Positions 45,150 through 56,290 of a stretch of DNA of 64,000 bases are shown here, in pieces. The DNA is from Lineus longissimus. Taxonomy: Eukaryota; Nemertea; Pilidiophora; Heteronemertea; Lineidae. The position numbers and the translations under genes were made by a program. The stretch covers positions 13,437,808-13,501,807 of the forward strand of contig NC_088315.1 of NCBI RefSeq assembly GCF_910592395.1, read 5' to 3'. The notes beneath the pieces are model-generated. The model saw only the letters and a list, made by a program, of their open reading frames with translations, made no database searches and was not told the origin of the DNA. Position 1 is the first letter of the stretch. Each line of letters opens with the position of its first letter.

Positions 45150-46669
45150 GATCCTCATGCATGTGTTCGCTCTCATGCTTTATGAAAAGATCAGTGTACA
45201 TATTGAGAGACCTGTGAATGCTTTCGTTAGTGCAGATTATGAAGGTGATACCTCATTAACTAGGTGATCGATCGACAATTAGTGTTAAATTGCAGCATGC
45301 GCTAATACCCAAGTTACACAGTGTAAATCATGGAGGCCGTAAGTTAATGAAAACACTTCATATGTTGAACATTTGTAAGACGTCTACAAATCGATGAATT
45401 TTCGATGTTAAAGCAGTGTATTCGGTTTATTCAGGGACACCCTAATCTGCCACAAGCCACAAGCCACGAGCTCTCAGAATAGAGGTTCATTCGTGAGTCA
45501 CAGATGAGTTCACTGATATGCACAGTCAAATAAAGGGAGGAACAAATAATCAAAAGATGTGGAAAGAACAAGACATTTTCATATAACTTGAGCGATATCG
45601 CAATCCCAGCGTACACTAGATTTATCGCGAAGGTGACAGATTATTGCTACAAAGGGGATAAATCGTGTACGTTGACCACGGTGGGGGGAGCTGAACGCGA
45701 AAGTGGAGTCCATGGATTATATTTCCTGCCAGCCATTGTTTTGACAATTTTATCAATCATTTCATTCACCACATCGGACTGTTGGACCATGTGACATCAT
45801 GCGATGATATGATGTTTACAAGCAATGCATCAAAATGAACATATTTACACCTGGCAAATTATAAAGAATGGGCAGTCTCTGGCTGAATTTTTGAAATATC
45901 AAACGCGAAACCGTGTGAAAAAATGACAACATCATTTTTGTTCCCGGTCACTCAACGGAGATTGCAAAATTAATTAATTCATCCAAATTGTTTTGACTAG
46001 GCCTACACAATCTTAAAATTTATTAGTTAAAACAATTCATCAGGCCTCCCAGCCTAATATTGATTTTACCCCACTAAAAATTCTTCCGGTTTTCTTCTTC
46101 TTATCACCTCGATCTGAAGCCCAAACAGTTTTGAATTTTTTAATGAAATTTTACACAAATATCAGTTGTGGGGGGGGGGGGGGGGTATCAACGAATATGA
46201 CATTATTATGGGCCCCAGACCACACAGTCTGGGGACCATATTGATATTGCTGGAATTCTGCATTCTATCTGTTACCAAACTTTAGTGTGAGTGTTCTCTG
46301 AAACAGCTGAACAAACCAAAAATCTTTCACCCCAAACCCACCAAGCATACCCCCATCCAAGGGACGTCACTAAAGACTTTTCAAAATTTCGGCTCATTTT
46401 GATGTTATTGACGCTTTTATGCTGAGATTCGTCTGATCGTCTTCTCCCAACATGCCGAAGTCGCGATTCAATCTGACATGCGCTGTGACATGCGCAGAGG
46501 CGAGACGCTGATACATTAGCATAAGCTCCGCCCCGTCATAATGACGTCATTATTCTCAGGAGTTGGTCGAGCGATGGGACGATGGAGGTATTATAAAGAA
46601 ACCCAATTCGATTCATGGACTATCGCAAAACGATTTTTCAAAACTCAGAATATTTCGATGCTTTAGATG

Positions 46670-47070
46670 CGTTTTTATGACTCCAGCTCCTCCCTCTCTG
46701 GGAGCTGGAGTTAGTATTGTTTTCGCTCAGGTTTCTCGTCCAATCACGTGACCTCTCCAACACTCGATAATGCACTCTTTTCGTCCACGTTTTAGGCCAA
46801 TCTTCGGCATGAACATGAAATCTAATAAGCGCAGTACTTAAATCAGATGTTTCTCTCGCCTTGAAAACATTCCTGGGTAAAATCCATTGAGATTAGCCGA
46901 GTTAATCTACTTTTTCCGTGATTAAAATCTCTGCCGCTGAATTCTATAAATAGAAACTATTAACATCGCGGCAGTGTGGTTCCCATTGTGCGCCCTCCCA
47001 CTTCACACCATGTCTGCAAGTTTTACGGAGAGGGAGGGCGTGCGGTAAGAAGAATGGCCAAAATGACGTC
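46670..47070 (+). repeat. Dispersed repeat R1, copy 2
   Basis: Partner of 44165-44460. It includes GAGCTGGAGTTAGTATTGTT, CTTGAAAACATTCCTGGGTA and GGGAGGGCGTGCGG. It is longer than copy 1 in the middle. Confidence 0.7.
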
Positions 47071-47188
47071 ACGTTTTCCTGGCAATGCCTCTTGCCGGAC
47101 CAGTCAAGCATTGGGAAAGCATCTTTAATTCTCAATGCTATTTCAATTTCATCTCAAACATGTCTTTTTACAGACCCACCCCTTACAC

Positions 47189-47387
47189 AGACAATGGGTA
47201 ACATCAAGTCTTCTGTTTTCAAAGTGTTGGAGAAAGTGTTTTAGGCCTACCTCAGTAGCTGAACTGATAAAACACTGTCCAAGATCAGCAAAGCAGCAAC
47301 TGAGAATGGTGTCAACAATGTTTTTAACAGAAACAAGCCTCAAACACTTTCCCCAACACTTTCAAACCCAAGACTTTACCTCACCCA
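47189..47387. repeat. Fold-back MITE, ~200 bp
   Basis: The left arm AAGTCTTCTGTTTTCAAAGT, GTTGGAGAAAGTGTTTTAGGC pairs with GCCTCAAACACTTTCCCCAAC, ACTTTCAAACCCAAGACTT. The arms are about 45 bp with few mismatches. There is no coding content. Confidence 0.8.
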
Positions 47388-48213
47388 GTGAGTGATGCAC
47401 TCTGAACTATACTTACCAAGAACTGTCTCCACCCTCATTCTCTGGCTAGGATAATGTAATCCATACAACAGTTTACTATCGCTAGGATAACCCAATGCTC
47501 CCTCCATCCAATACTCGGGGGCCCATTTAATTTGCTGTTAAGCAGATTTCTCAATCTAGTTCATTTTATCATTGATTACGCAATTTTCATGAAATGTATT
47601 GCTAAAATTCGTCCATGTGGTTTGATTTTCTTTTTCAATTACATAACAAAATTGCATTCTAAAACACTGCGGGACAGCATCCGAGTTCGCCCCGCCAACT
47701 CCGGGCACCCCCAGTTTGGTACTTATTGTTGCGCCGGCTGTGTAATTAGTAAAAAAAAGTTGTGAAACAAACCACTAATCATGGGTTGTTCGAGGTAAAA
47801 AAGTACCATTGAAACGGTCTAGAATAACTGTCAATAGTTAAAACTGTTTCTAATTTTACATAAGGTGCAATAAGAACTCCCAGCATAGTATTAAATATAT
47901 TATGAAATTGTCCATTTCATTATAGGAATCATTTTCAGGAGTACACTCTGAAAAATTGAGCTGGCTACACGATGCGTCTAGATTGGAATTCATGTGACAC
48001 AATTTCGGGGTCTTCTTGGGTTTTGTCTGTTCCTTTCTTAGCTTGTCTCATGCAAACAAGTCAGATCACTATCGCGTTAAAGAGGCGGCGTTTCCAGTGC
48101 TCAATGTTTCGCCGGGGTGTTCACTAATATTGATTTTAGGTTTTATTTGTAGATATTAAATCGTCGGATATCAATACAGATTAATCTTGACCTCAAGTTT
48201 GATTGTTTCGCAG

Positions 48214-48423
48214 ATCACGGTTGATAACAGTCCACCACACACCGGTGCCATCCACGACGGTGCCCAGGGAAGCCCGGAGGTTGATTATCAGACATCGACA
48301 ACCATCCAGGGACATTGGGATGGCTTCTTCGACAGGGAATCGGGAATACGATTTTACCAGTATGCCTTCGGTGACCATTGTCGAGATGCCGGCATCTTCT
48401 CGATTAATTATGACGACAGTGAT
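48214..48423 (+). CDS. Exon 12 of large FN3-like repeat protein
   Basis: The acceptor is ATTGTTTCGCAG and the donor is GTAAGT. The exon has 70 codons, phase 0 in and out. The peptide starts ITVDNSPPHTGAIHDG, the clearest copy of the module-opening linker, and continues GSPEVDYQTSTTIQGHWDGF, then FDRESGIRFYQYAFGDHC. W-D-G-F-F-D-R-E-S-G-I-x-x-Y-Q-Y-x-F-G is the family's diagnostic strand pair. The whole N-terminal half of one FN3-like module sits in a single exon. Confidence 0.97.
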
Positions 48424-49861
48424 GTAAGTTGCTTTGTTATTATTATGCTTAGGTTTTCATATCTTAATAAGCGTCTGCATTTATGTTGCTTGGCGCTTTC
48501 TTGACACACATTGATAAGTTTGAATGTGACAACGAGCTTGCAAAATAAGTGCAATCTGAAATATTAACTTGATAGTCGATGTTAACGCGTATCGGGTATC
48601 CAAGAACACTTATTCCACTGCACAGTGATCATTTTCATCTTTTGATGTAGTTTTTTTTGTTGATTTCGAATATCTTACTTGTATACCTTTGATTCACAAT
48701 GACAGCCCAAAAACAAGAACACGTACAAGATAATCCTGAGCTTACAGATAACATAACGAGGCATTTTCAATTAAAGCAAGGTTTTTTTCTGTCGTCTGCA
48801 CACGGAAACAAAAGGAATGGGAGTTTATTCCCTTCAAACAGCGGAGAGCTTCAGGAATGGGACTGAACCATATTTTTCGGACCGTGCATCCAATTCACGC
48901 AGTGGCGATATCTCGCTAAGGAGTGATTGGTTTCGATAAAGATGTTATGGTAGGTACTCCTAGCATGGATACATCACATACAATCATGTATCATGCGGAT
49001 TTTTGATTTGAAATACTTTACCCAGACGTCCAATGGCGTAAATTGGCCATTAGAGTGTAACTGTTGCTCGTTTCATAATCGCCAAAGCTGTGAACCTGAA
49101 TTTCGGTTCAATCTGATTCTTGACTTGGTCACCAGGGAGCCAAAACGTGCGATAACATGTTTGTTAGTGACTTGTTTTCTATGATAATATAATGGTAGAT
49201 ATTCCAAGCAAGGCACATCACATGTCATACCAATTTTGATTTGACCCTCTTTTCAAGGTCGCATAGGTCAAATGCCGTAGGCTGATCGTTAGGCAACAAG
49301 GGCACGTTTCGTAACTCCAGTGACCATTAATCTCACATTTGGTAAACAGGTACGGTATCCTATAGTCAGTTGATGCCATGGACCGAAGTTCGATTTGATC
49401 TGATTCACTATTTGGCCAGTCCAGAATGTCAAAATCTTAAAATACGATTATTGCTTCATAATTACTTGCCTGATTGCCACCAATCTGATATCATGGGTAC
49501 ATCTAAACACTATACGGTATTATATTTATAAGTCACATGGGTTTTTGACTTGACCTACATTTCAAGGTTACAGACTCGGATAAATAGCATAAAATTTCCA
49601 TTACCAAATATCTATACGGTGAGCACAACTATGCATGACTATGCTTCAATTTATACTTCAATTTCTTTTGTTTCCGTGAGCAGACGACAGAAAGTGTCTC
49701 CTATGACTGAAAATGTCTCGTTTTCGTGGTAATGGGGGGGGGGGTATGGGATAAATGGTCCCGTACCCCCCCTTGATTATGTAAATTCGTTCCTTTACTT
49801 CCAGTTTCACTTCTGATCATTATTGTAATAATTTTGCCTTTTGATGAACTTTTAAATCAAG
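48424..49861. other. Intron 12
   Basis: The 1.4-kb intron contains a degenerate hairpin-family copy at about 48860-49600 and G11 at 49734-49744. The 49660-49790 segment resembles 510-650. Confidence 0.6.
48860..49600 (+). mobile_element. Hairpin-family repeat, degenerate copy E
   Basis: It lacks both hairpin ends but keeps the internal units: GGCGTAAATTGGCCATTAGA, TGGTAGATATTCCAAGCAAG, TTTGACCCTCTTTTCAAGGT, GATTGCCACCAATCTGATAT and ATCATGGGTACATCTAA, in the order seen in copies A and B. The AGGTCA pair is mutated (AGGTCG-CAT-AGGTCA). Confidence 0.7.
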
Positions 49862-50139
49862 GTTACGCAAACACCTGGCCAGACGTCCAACACATGGACA
49901 GCCCCGGGAGACGGTACCTACTACCTTACAGTAGTTGCCTTCAATGAAGCCTTGGAAAGGTCTCAGCCAGTTTGTAGCGATGGCGTCATGATTGACAATT
50001 CGGCCCCATTCATCAAGGAAATAGCTATCGATAATCTCAAAATGAAGGAAGGTCTTATAAAAAATTCTGCAGGGGAAGTTTGGGTGGTCAGGACAGATGG
50101 ACATATATTCCCGATTGATAGTCCGAGCTCCGCCTGCAG
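49862..50139 (+). CDS. Exon 13 of large FN3-like repeat protein
   Basis: The acceptor is TTTTAAATCAAG, a weak purine-rich one, and the donor is GTAGGT. The exon has 92 codons plus AG (phase 0 in, phase 2 out). The peptide has NTWTAPGDGTYYLTVVAFNE, then RSQPVCSDGVMIDNSAP and FIKEIAID. The first is the F-strand signature, the second the G strand ending in the next module linker. It later has GEVWVVRTDG and a final SSACS. A module boundary lies mid-exon. Confidence 0.95.
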
Positions 50140-51822
50140 GTAGGTAAAAGGAATAACATTGCTATAAATTATTAACGACTTCCAAAATGCTTCGGTATTT
50201 CTAGTAAGGTCCAGGTTTGTTAGCACAACTTCGTGGGTATATCATAACTTTAACATTCAATTACTGCCAGGCATCATTAAAATATTTCAAATAATTCAAA
50301 TTTAAAACAAAAATCAAAGTTGCTAGGTGCCTTGAATACATGCATCTAGGTAAGTAGAAAAAGTAGAATAACGTGTCTTTGAATTAGAATACCGTGTACA
50401 AGCAGTGTACACGAGTACACTGTATTGAAAGAAAGCAGACCCAAATGGTGACGTTGGAGAAAGTGCCTAAAGGTTTGGAAAACAGGGAGCAACTTATATT
50501 AAATAGCGTTCTGATTGAGCAAATGTACAAATGGTCACATTCCACTCCGCCAAGTTGACAATAAAATTCTGGTTTTGGGGGATTTTAGGAGAAACTTAAG
50601 GAGAAATAGAAAAGGCCGGGTCTTTTTGGCAAGCCGCTTGCCGAACAGGCATCTTTTTTTGTCCTGTTTGGAGAGCCGCTTGCCAAACAGCACTAAAAAG
50701 CCACCCTTTTCGGCCAGCCGGGCTTGCCAAACAGGTAAAAAATCTACCCTGTTTGGCAAGCTGGAGACTTTACTTTAATATTAATGAGTTCGGCTCTCCA
50801 TTCAGGACAAGAAAAAGTCGCTGTTTGGTAAGCCGGGCTTATGGGCTTGCCAAGTAGTCACTTCCAATAGAAAAATGTGAAGTGTCTTTGTACACGGCCA
50901 GAATGCAACTGTTTTCCTACAAAATGTATATGGCTGTACATACATTTGCAAAATGTACATGTCTATAGTTGATTTTGAGAGGAGGAGCCACCAGACGGTG
51001 TAGAAGAAAATATAATGGAGATGTTTAGAAAATGGGAAAACACACTTTGGTCTCCAACACCAGGGAACATTTAAACTTGAATCGTCTTTATATTGCGGGA
51101 ACATACAATAAAGAACCCGGTGAACATGATAACCTTAAATGCATTGCCTCGATATTTGATTCTAAACACACATATATGTGGTGTTTGCAACAAAGTGAGG
51201 CTTGTGTCCATCCTTATTATATGCTTTTAAACTTGTTTATTTCTTCGAATGTAAGTAATTCAGCTTATAAATCACATAGGCCTACATTCATTACCAGTCA
51301 AAACTTTGTGATGCCTGACAGTCATCGAATCCTAAAATCACCATGACACACCCGTTGCTTCAGGAATTAAAGTTTGGTGTGTTTTGGCCATACTGTATAG
51401 GCCTATATAAGATTGCATGGTGGATGACTCAAAAGTTAGATGCATGCTTTTTACATCATCGAAATGTGAGGAGAGTACCACCTTATCTATTGGAAAGATA
51501 ACGGCAAAAGAGTTGGGCATGTCACAGCCATGATTAAGTCTTTTGGCTGGTTTTGCTGGAAGCATTTCTTGTTGACTCTTTGTTGATGAGTCTAAACAAA
51601 AGCACAGTGTCAGTACTCAGTCGTCAGTCCATGTCCGAAACGATTTACCAAAAAGTGTGGTCTGTTTCTGTACCACTATACATGTATAGCTATGAAGCTT
51701 ATAGTCATGCATGGGCGATTTCTCAAAAATCAGAAGGGCCAGGGAGGTGAAAACCACGAACCAGGTCATTTGTTTGGCTAGAAAAAAAATATTTATAACG
51801 ATCGCCAATCCAATCTTTTCAG
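50140..51822. other. Intron 13
   Basis: The 1.7-kb intron holds an array of palindromic GGCAAGC units at 50610-50850. There is nothing else I recognise. Confidence 0.6.
50610..50850. repeat. Array of palindromic TTTGGCAAGC units
   Basis: Five or six units of about 45 bp each carry a core such as TTTGGCAAGCCGCTTGCC or GGCTTGCCAAACAG, separated by short A/T-rich spacers. Each core is a near-perfect palindrome (GGCAAGC and GCTTGCC). Because of the symmetry, both strands have long open frames with recurring GKRLAK-type words, which are not evidence of coding. Confidence 0.75.
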
Positions 51823-51979
51823 TGGGAAAGCAACAACTGCGGCTAACTTTGACCTGTATCCTTTATGGAGGTTCGACAACGGCACCATTCGAGAAACTGG
51901 CAACACCTCATGGTGTGAATCAGATTCCGCTGTTGGTCTTGGATCAGGTTACAACTCGTATCTTATTGAGGACAATTAC
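51823..51979 (+). CDS. Exon 14 of large FN3-like repeat protein
   Basis: The acceptor is CAATCTTTTCAG and the donor is GTAAGT. T completes serine from exon 13, then 52 codons follow (phase 2 in, phase 0 out). The peptide reads GKATTAANFDLYPLWRFDNG, then NTSWCESDSAVGLGSGYNSY and ends IEDNY. N-T-S and N-G-T are possible N-glycosylation sites. The segment is the insert between the linker in exon 13 and the W-T-G-G strand of exon 15. Confidence 0.93.
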
Positions 51980-52332
51980 GTAAGTAAAAAACGTCCTCCA
52001 CCACACACTGATTCATTGTTGCTGATCTTACATTTCAATTTTTCCTCGAACTCGAGCTTTTTACTGAGAAGTTCTAAAAATGTCCTTATCGAATTAACTC
52101 GTTTCTCTGTTGCGACGTGGCTCTGTTGTGTTTCCTGACGCCGTCTGTCATTGTGTCTTGTGCCATAAACTGTATACTTAGTAGACGTGGCTGGTCGGGA
52201 ATAACTAGGCTAAGGAATTAACAGAAAATAATGCAGGTGTGCATGTTATTAGTTTTATCCGTGCATAAAATGGTTGGTATTGTCTATTTTTTTGAATGAT
52301 TCTGTTTAAACCCATTATATACTTTGCTTTAG
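51980..52332. other. Intron 14
   Basis: This is a 353-bp intron in which I see no element. Confidence 0.7.
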
Positions 52333-52548
52333 ATGTCAATCAACTGGACAGGTGGGGATGGCGAGAGTGGCATCAGAGAGTACTATTTTGGAATCGGTAG
52401 CACTGGCTGCAGCGCTCCGGATATTCTCGGCTGGCAGCAGTCAAAGAAGGGAGGCCGGTTCTTCCAGTATCACACCGGACTATCTGCGGGGACCACGGTC
52501 TATGCTTGTGTCAAGGTGATAAACCAAGCAGGAGTTGACACTGTACAG
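52333..52548 (+). CDS. Exon 15 of large FN3-like repeat protein
   Basis: The acceptor is ATACTTTGCTTTAG and the donor is GTAAAT. The exon has 72 codons, phase 0 in and out. It opens MSINWTGGDGESGIREYYFG, a strong copy of the W-x-G-x-D-x-E-S-G-I signature shared with exon 12, then IGSTGCSAPDILGWQQ and LSAGTTVYACVKVINQAG, the F strand with a cysteine. The ATG at the exon start is internal, not an initiator. The exon encodes nearly all of an FN3-like module after its linker. Confidence 0.97.
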
Positions 52549-53008
52549 GTAAATAAATCATTTGCTTCCTTTTGATTTCATCACTGGAAATCCATTAAAC
52601 GTTCTCCGTTCGAAATACGTTTATGTTTTTCCTCCGGTGTTCACTGAATATTGTTTGAGGTCTATCATTTGACTTAGTGCCGCACATCGAGATGGAAATT
52701 TGAAATGAAGTTCACTCCTTAACTCTTGGGCATTATAGGATGATGCATGTAGAGCTCTGTGGGTATTACGTTGATATGAGGATGATGATATACTATGGCG
52801 TATCAGGTTGTAAATAGTCAATTCATTGCTTGATGCACCTCTTCCAGTGTATTTTGCTTGAGACTGCCGATATGGGTGATATAAGGTTGGTGTATCTCTT
52901 CTTGTCCATCTGGAGAAGAAACAGCCTATAGTTTGCGGTCAACTTGTTGGTTTAATTAACTCATGCGAGACTTTTGAACGATGTAAAAGGGTTTATTATT
53001 TTTTCTAG
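52549..53008. other. Intron 15
   Basis: This is a 460-bp intron in which I see no element. Confidence 0.7.
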
Positions 53009-53165
53009 TCTTGGGGACCCATGATTGTTGAGGTGACTGCACCAAGTATATCTGGGTCTGCACCAACTACGACCTTAGAGAATGGATACCTCGTCACGAC
53101 ATGGACAAGTTCAGTGTTCACTGACTCTCAGGACAATGAAGCACTTATTATTGAAGTGGCATACG
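53009..53165 (+). CDS. Exon 16 of large FN3-like repeat protein
   Basis: The acceptor is TATTTTTTCTAG and the donor is GTAGGT. The exon has 52 codons plus G (phase 0 in, phase 1 out). The peptide reads SWGPMIVEVTAPSISGSAPT, a linker with V-T-A-P-S in place of V-D-x-S-P-P, then YLVTTWTSSVFTDSQDNEAL and IIEVAYG. T-T-W-T-S-S-x-F-T-D-S-Q is the diverged equivalent of the W-x-G-x-x-D strand pair. It opens the module completed in exon 17. Confidence 0.94.
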
Positions 53166-54595
53166 GTAGGTAGAACTGAAACCATCCACTCCAAAATTGA
53201 GTTGCCATTGATTGTCGGTCATCTTTAGATACATGTAAATTGTAAAGACTGAGACTGATGGTTTTTTAAACATGTAGCTCTATCTAACTTGGATATTTCT
53301 TTTGCTAGATGACAAAAAATGCACATTTTTATCACAATTTTTAATTGCCAAATACCATACACTAAACAGTGTTCTATGAATTTAACTTGTAAAATTTATT
53401 GAATGTATACGAATAGGATTATGTGACATCATTCATAGGAGCTCCGATTCTATACGTCATCACTGATATGCATGGGACTTCATAGCAACTGCCAGGTCTA
53501 CGCCTGCGACGTGCAAAAACAGGGAATGGTAAACAGTTCGGTTTTCGCCGTTGACGGCCCCTCAGTGGATTTGTAAAAACGTCGGCGTTTTCTTGTTGCA
53601 AAACTTTCGGCAACGTCTGGTAGACAAATGGGTATACTGTTCACACTGGTCATTGTCAGTTATTGTCAACTACAAGCAACAGCTAAGTTAAATGAATCTT
53701 TATCAAAGCAACTTAATTTTTTACATTTACTTGTCAGGGTAAATTCGTTTCATTTTGGTATCTTTATTCGTTGGTTGTATTTCTCTTACTGTAACGGTCT
53801 TGATTTTGCATTTGATAATAGAGAAACTATATTCAAAGTTCATTTGATGATTGAATTAAAACTGATATGGGTTGATTGAAGAATACTAATACATCGACTT
53901 ATGCGGATAATTCTGCTTTTGTATCTCGGTCAGAATTAGACAGATAGAAGTGAGATAATGCTGTTCAAGGACTTGAGTTCAAATTGCAAACTTGTACAGC
54001 CAGTGAACTATATGTAGTGAAGTGTACTTAGTAAGCACCCTGCCCAGAGAGCAAAGCTATAGTGTCATCCAGGGAGAATAAGAATACATGATTAAGTAAC
54101 TTACACAAACTTTCACGGTTGTGTTAAATATTTGCCAGGCAATACATAGGTACATGTTCTTCATATTTCAATTCGATATGAGCTTTCTGGTTTGGGAAGA
54201 GCAGGCTAGGTCATAACGATCAAAGTTCATCGCAAGATCTCCATGAACTAACACATTTTTCGTCAACATTTGTCATCTTTTCATAGAGTGCTTCGAACAA
54301 TATGAAAAAAATGCGTTATTTGCAAGGCTTTAGCCCCCCAAATCTCTGCAAAACAACACTGCCTTCACTGCCCTCAGTGAACCTGTTTACGAGGTGAAAT
54401 CGAATTGACGTCGCACAATTTCGCCGTCTTCGCGGAGTGGGAAAGAAATGTGCATGCTGTGAATCCATTGACCCTTTGAGGGCTGCCCTAAAAGGTTCAA
54501 CGGCCGCCCTAAAAGGTTCAACGAAAATCTTGATTTTCGTAAACCTAAGAGTAAGAAGAAAATTTTAAAATCGTAAAAAACTGTCAGAAGTACAG

Positions 54596-55543
54596 GGTGC
54601 TTATGGCACGCCAAAGCGGAATTATTTCAACCCTGTACAAAATATTAGCAACATTTTAAAAACGATCCAACATTTTCAGAAAACAAGCCAACATTAGCGG
54701 AATTATTTCAACCCTGTACAAAATATAAGCATTATTTTAAAAAAAAGATCCAACATTTTGAGAAAACAAGCCAACATTTTTTTTTTTAAATGTTGACAAA
54801 ATTTTACGGCAACATTTATTTTCGTTCAGGATTTTTTTCTTGCAACATTTTTTTTCGTCAACAATTTTTTCGTCCAACAACGAGCGCCACCTGTGAACAA
54901 CTAATTGAACTATATCCCCTCGAGACGAGGTTTAGCTACGGGATACTTCTGGCATGTTTCTTAACACGAATATCTTACGCACGTGGTTGTCACTCGTCAT
55001 GAATGTGTCAGTGTCAGATTTTTACCGTCATTAAATTACATAAGTTTAACCCCTACAATCATGACAAACAATTTAAATTTGCTAGCGAATACTAGCGATT
55101 TCGGAGATTTGCTGAGAGAACTGCGGAGATCTTCCCAGCTTAACCTCGTCCCTGCGCGCGAGTTCTATTAGCAGTTCATAGGTGGTGCTCGTTGTTGAAC
55201 GGAAAAAATGTTGAACGAAAAAAATGTTGCCAAGAAAAAATCTTGAACGAAAATAAATGTTGCAGTAAAATTCTGTCAAGATTTTTTTTTAGAAATTGCG
55301 TGGAAAATATTTTTAAGAGAAGAAAAAAATGTAAACGAATTTTTCGAAGTATCACGAAAAAAAATTGTTGGCTTGTTTTTTCAAAATGTTGACATGAGTC
55401 TAAAAAAGTGTATCTTTTTTAAAAGATTGTCGGGTATATTTTTGAAAGTTTAAATAGTATTTCTTCTCTGTTGCCAAGAAATTTGTAGTTGCTAATATTT
55501 TTTCAGGGTTGAAATAATTCCGCTTTGGCGTGCCATAGGTGCT
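54596..55543. mobile_element. TIR element, 936 bp, with GGTGCT target duplication
   Basis: The TIR begins TATGGCACGCCAAAGCGGAA at 54602 and closes with the reverse complement at 55537. Pairing continues through TTATTTCAACCCTG and TATTAGCAAC, about 50 bp in all. GGTGCT flanks both sides (54596-54601 and 55538-55543). The left arm has a 78-bp tandem duplication (54620-54780). The interior is rich in AACATTTT and TTGTTG. A related right end (TTCGCTTTGGCATGCCATAG) is at 60990-61010. No transposase is visible. Confidence 0.8.
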
Positions 55544-55639
55544 AATGAAACGGCAAAATAATAAACTTAGTAAAGTAAAAAGCCGCCCATTCCTTTTTAG
55601 CTCACCTCTTAGCAGAGGTGAGCTTATCCCATACCGTGG

Positions 55640-55649
55640 CGTCCGTCGT

Positions 55650-55693
<44 letters not shown>

Positions 55694-55713
55694 CGTCGTC
55701 GTCCGTCGTCCGT
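55640..55713 (+). repeat. GTC trinucleotide expansion in copy B
   Basis: About 20 GTC/GTCC units, against about half that number at the same place in copy A (23047-23085). In other frames this yields poly-Ser, poly-Thr or poly-Asp open frames that are artefacts of the repeat. Confidence 0.9.
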
Positions 55714-55970
55714 TAGCAGGGCACGTTTCGTAACTGTTAGAGCTATTGAGTTGAAACTTAGTACACATGTACCCTTATGTAATGACACCTTGGAGACCAA
55801 GTTTCGGTCCAATTCGTTTCATGGTTTGGCCACCAGGGGGCCAAACGTTAAAAGTGAAAATATGCAATATCTCCCTTAATAGTAGTCGGGAAATTTTGAA
55901 AAAAATATGGTAGGTACTTCTAGCAAAGGTGCATCATATATCCTCCGGGTTTTTGATTTGACCTCCTTTT

Positions 55971-55990
55971 CAAGGTCACAGAGGTCAAAT
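55971..55990 (+). promoter_or_regulatory. DR3 nuclear-receptor-type element in repeat B (1)
   Basis: A perfect AGGTCA-CAG-AGGTCA, with TGACCT in everted orientation 8 bases upstream, at the position equivalent to 23341-23360 of copy A. Confidence 0.6.
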
Positions 55991-56270
55991 GGTGTAAATT
56001 GGCCGTTAGGATGTAACAATGGCACGTTTCTAAACTGCAATGACTATTGATACCAAATTTGGTACACATTTACCCCTGAGTCAGGTGATCTCAGGGACCG
56101 AAGTTTGGTCCAATATGATTCACCACTTGACCACCAGGGGGCAAAATCCAAAAACCTTAAAAATGTGATTATTCCTTAACTTCTTGCCCGATTGCCACCA
56201 ATTTGATATCATGGGTACATCTAACCACCATACAGTATATGTCACACAGGTTTTTAATTTGACCTTCTTG

Positions 56271-56290
56271 TCAAGGTCACAGAGGTCAAA
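56271..56290 (+). promoter_or_regulatory. DR3 nuclear-receptor-type element in repeat B (2)
   Basis: A second perfect AGGTCA-CAG-AGGTCA in copy B. A third at about 56595-56613 has AGGTCG as its second half-site, as in copy A. Confidence 0.6.

Larger units (their letters stand above)
44047..48213. other. Intron 11
   Basis: The intron is 4.2 kb. It holds a dispersed repeat pair (44165-44460 and 46670-47070), a TIR element (44564-45149), G16 at 46170-46185 and a fold-back at 47189-47387. An open frame at 45588-45794 has a chance resemblance to the module motif and is not supported. Confidence 0.6.

Noticed and set aside
45588-45794. Open frame with AERESGVHGLYF, resembling the ESGI module motif
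   Set aside because: It has no matching splice acceptor or phase between exons 11 and 12, which already join in frame.
47135-47395. 86-codon open frame
   Set aside because: It spans a fold-back MITE. The peptide reflects the palindrome.
50515-50778. Overlapping open frames on both strands with repeating GKRLAK-like words
   Set aside because: They follow from the palindromic DNA units and have no gene structure.
55400-55812. Open frames with long poly-Ser, poly-Thr or poly-Asp runs
   Set aside because: They are produced by the GTC expansion of repeat copy B in different frames.
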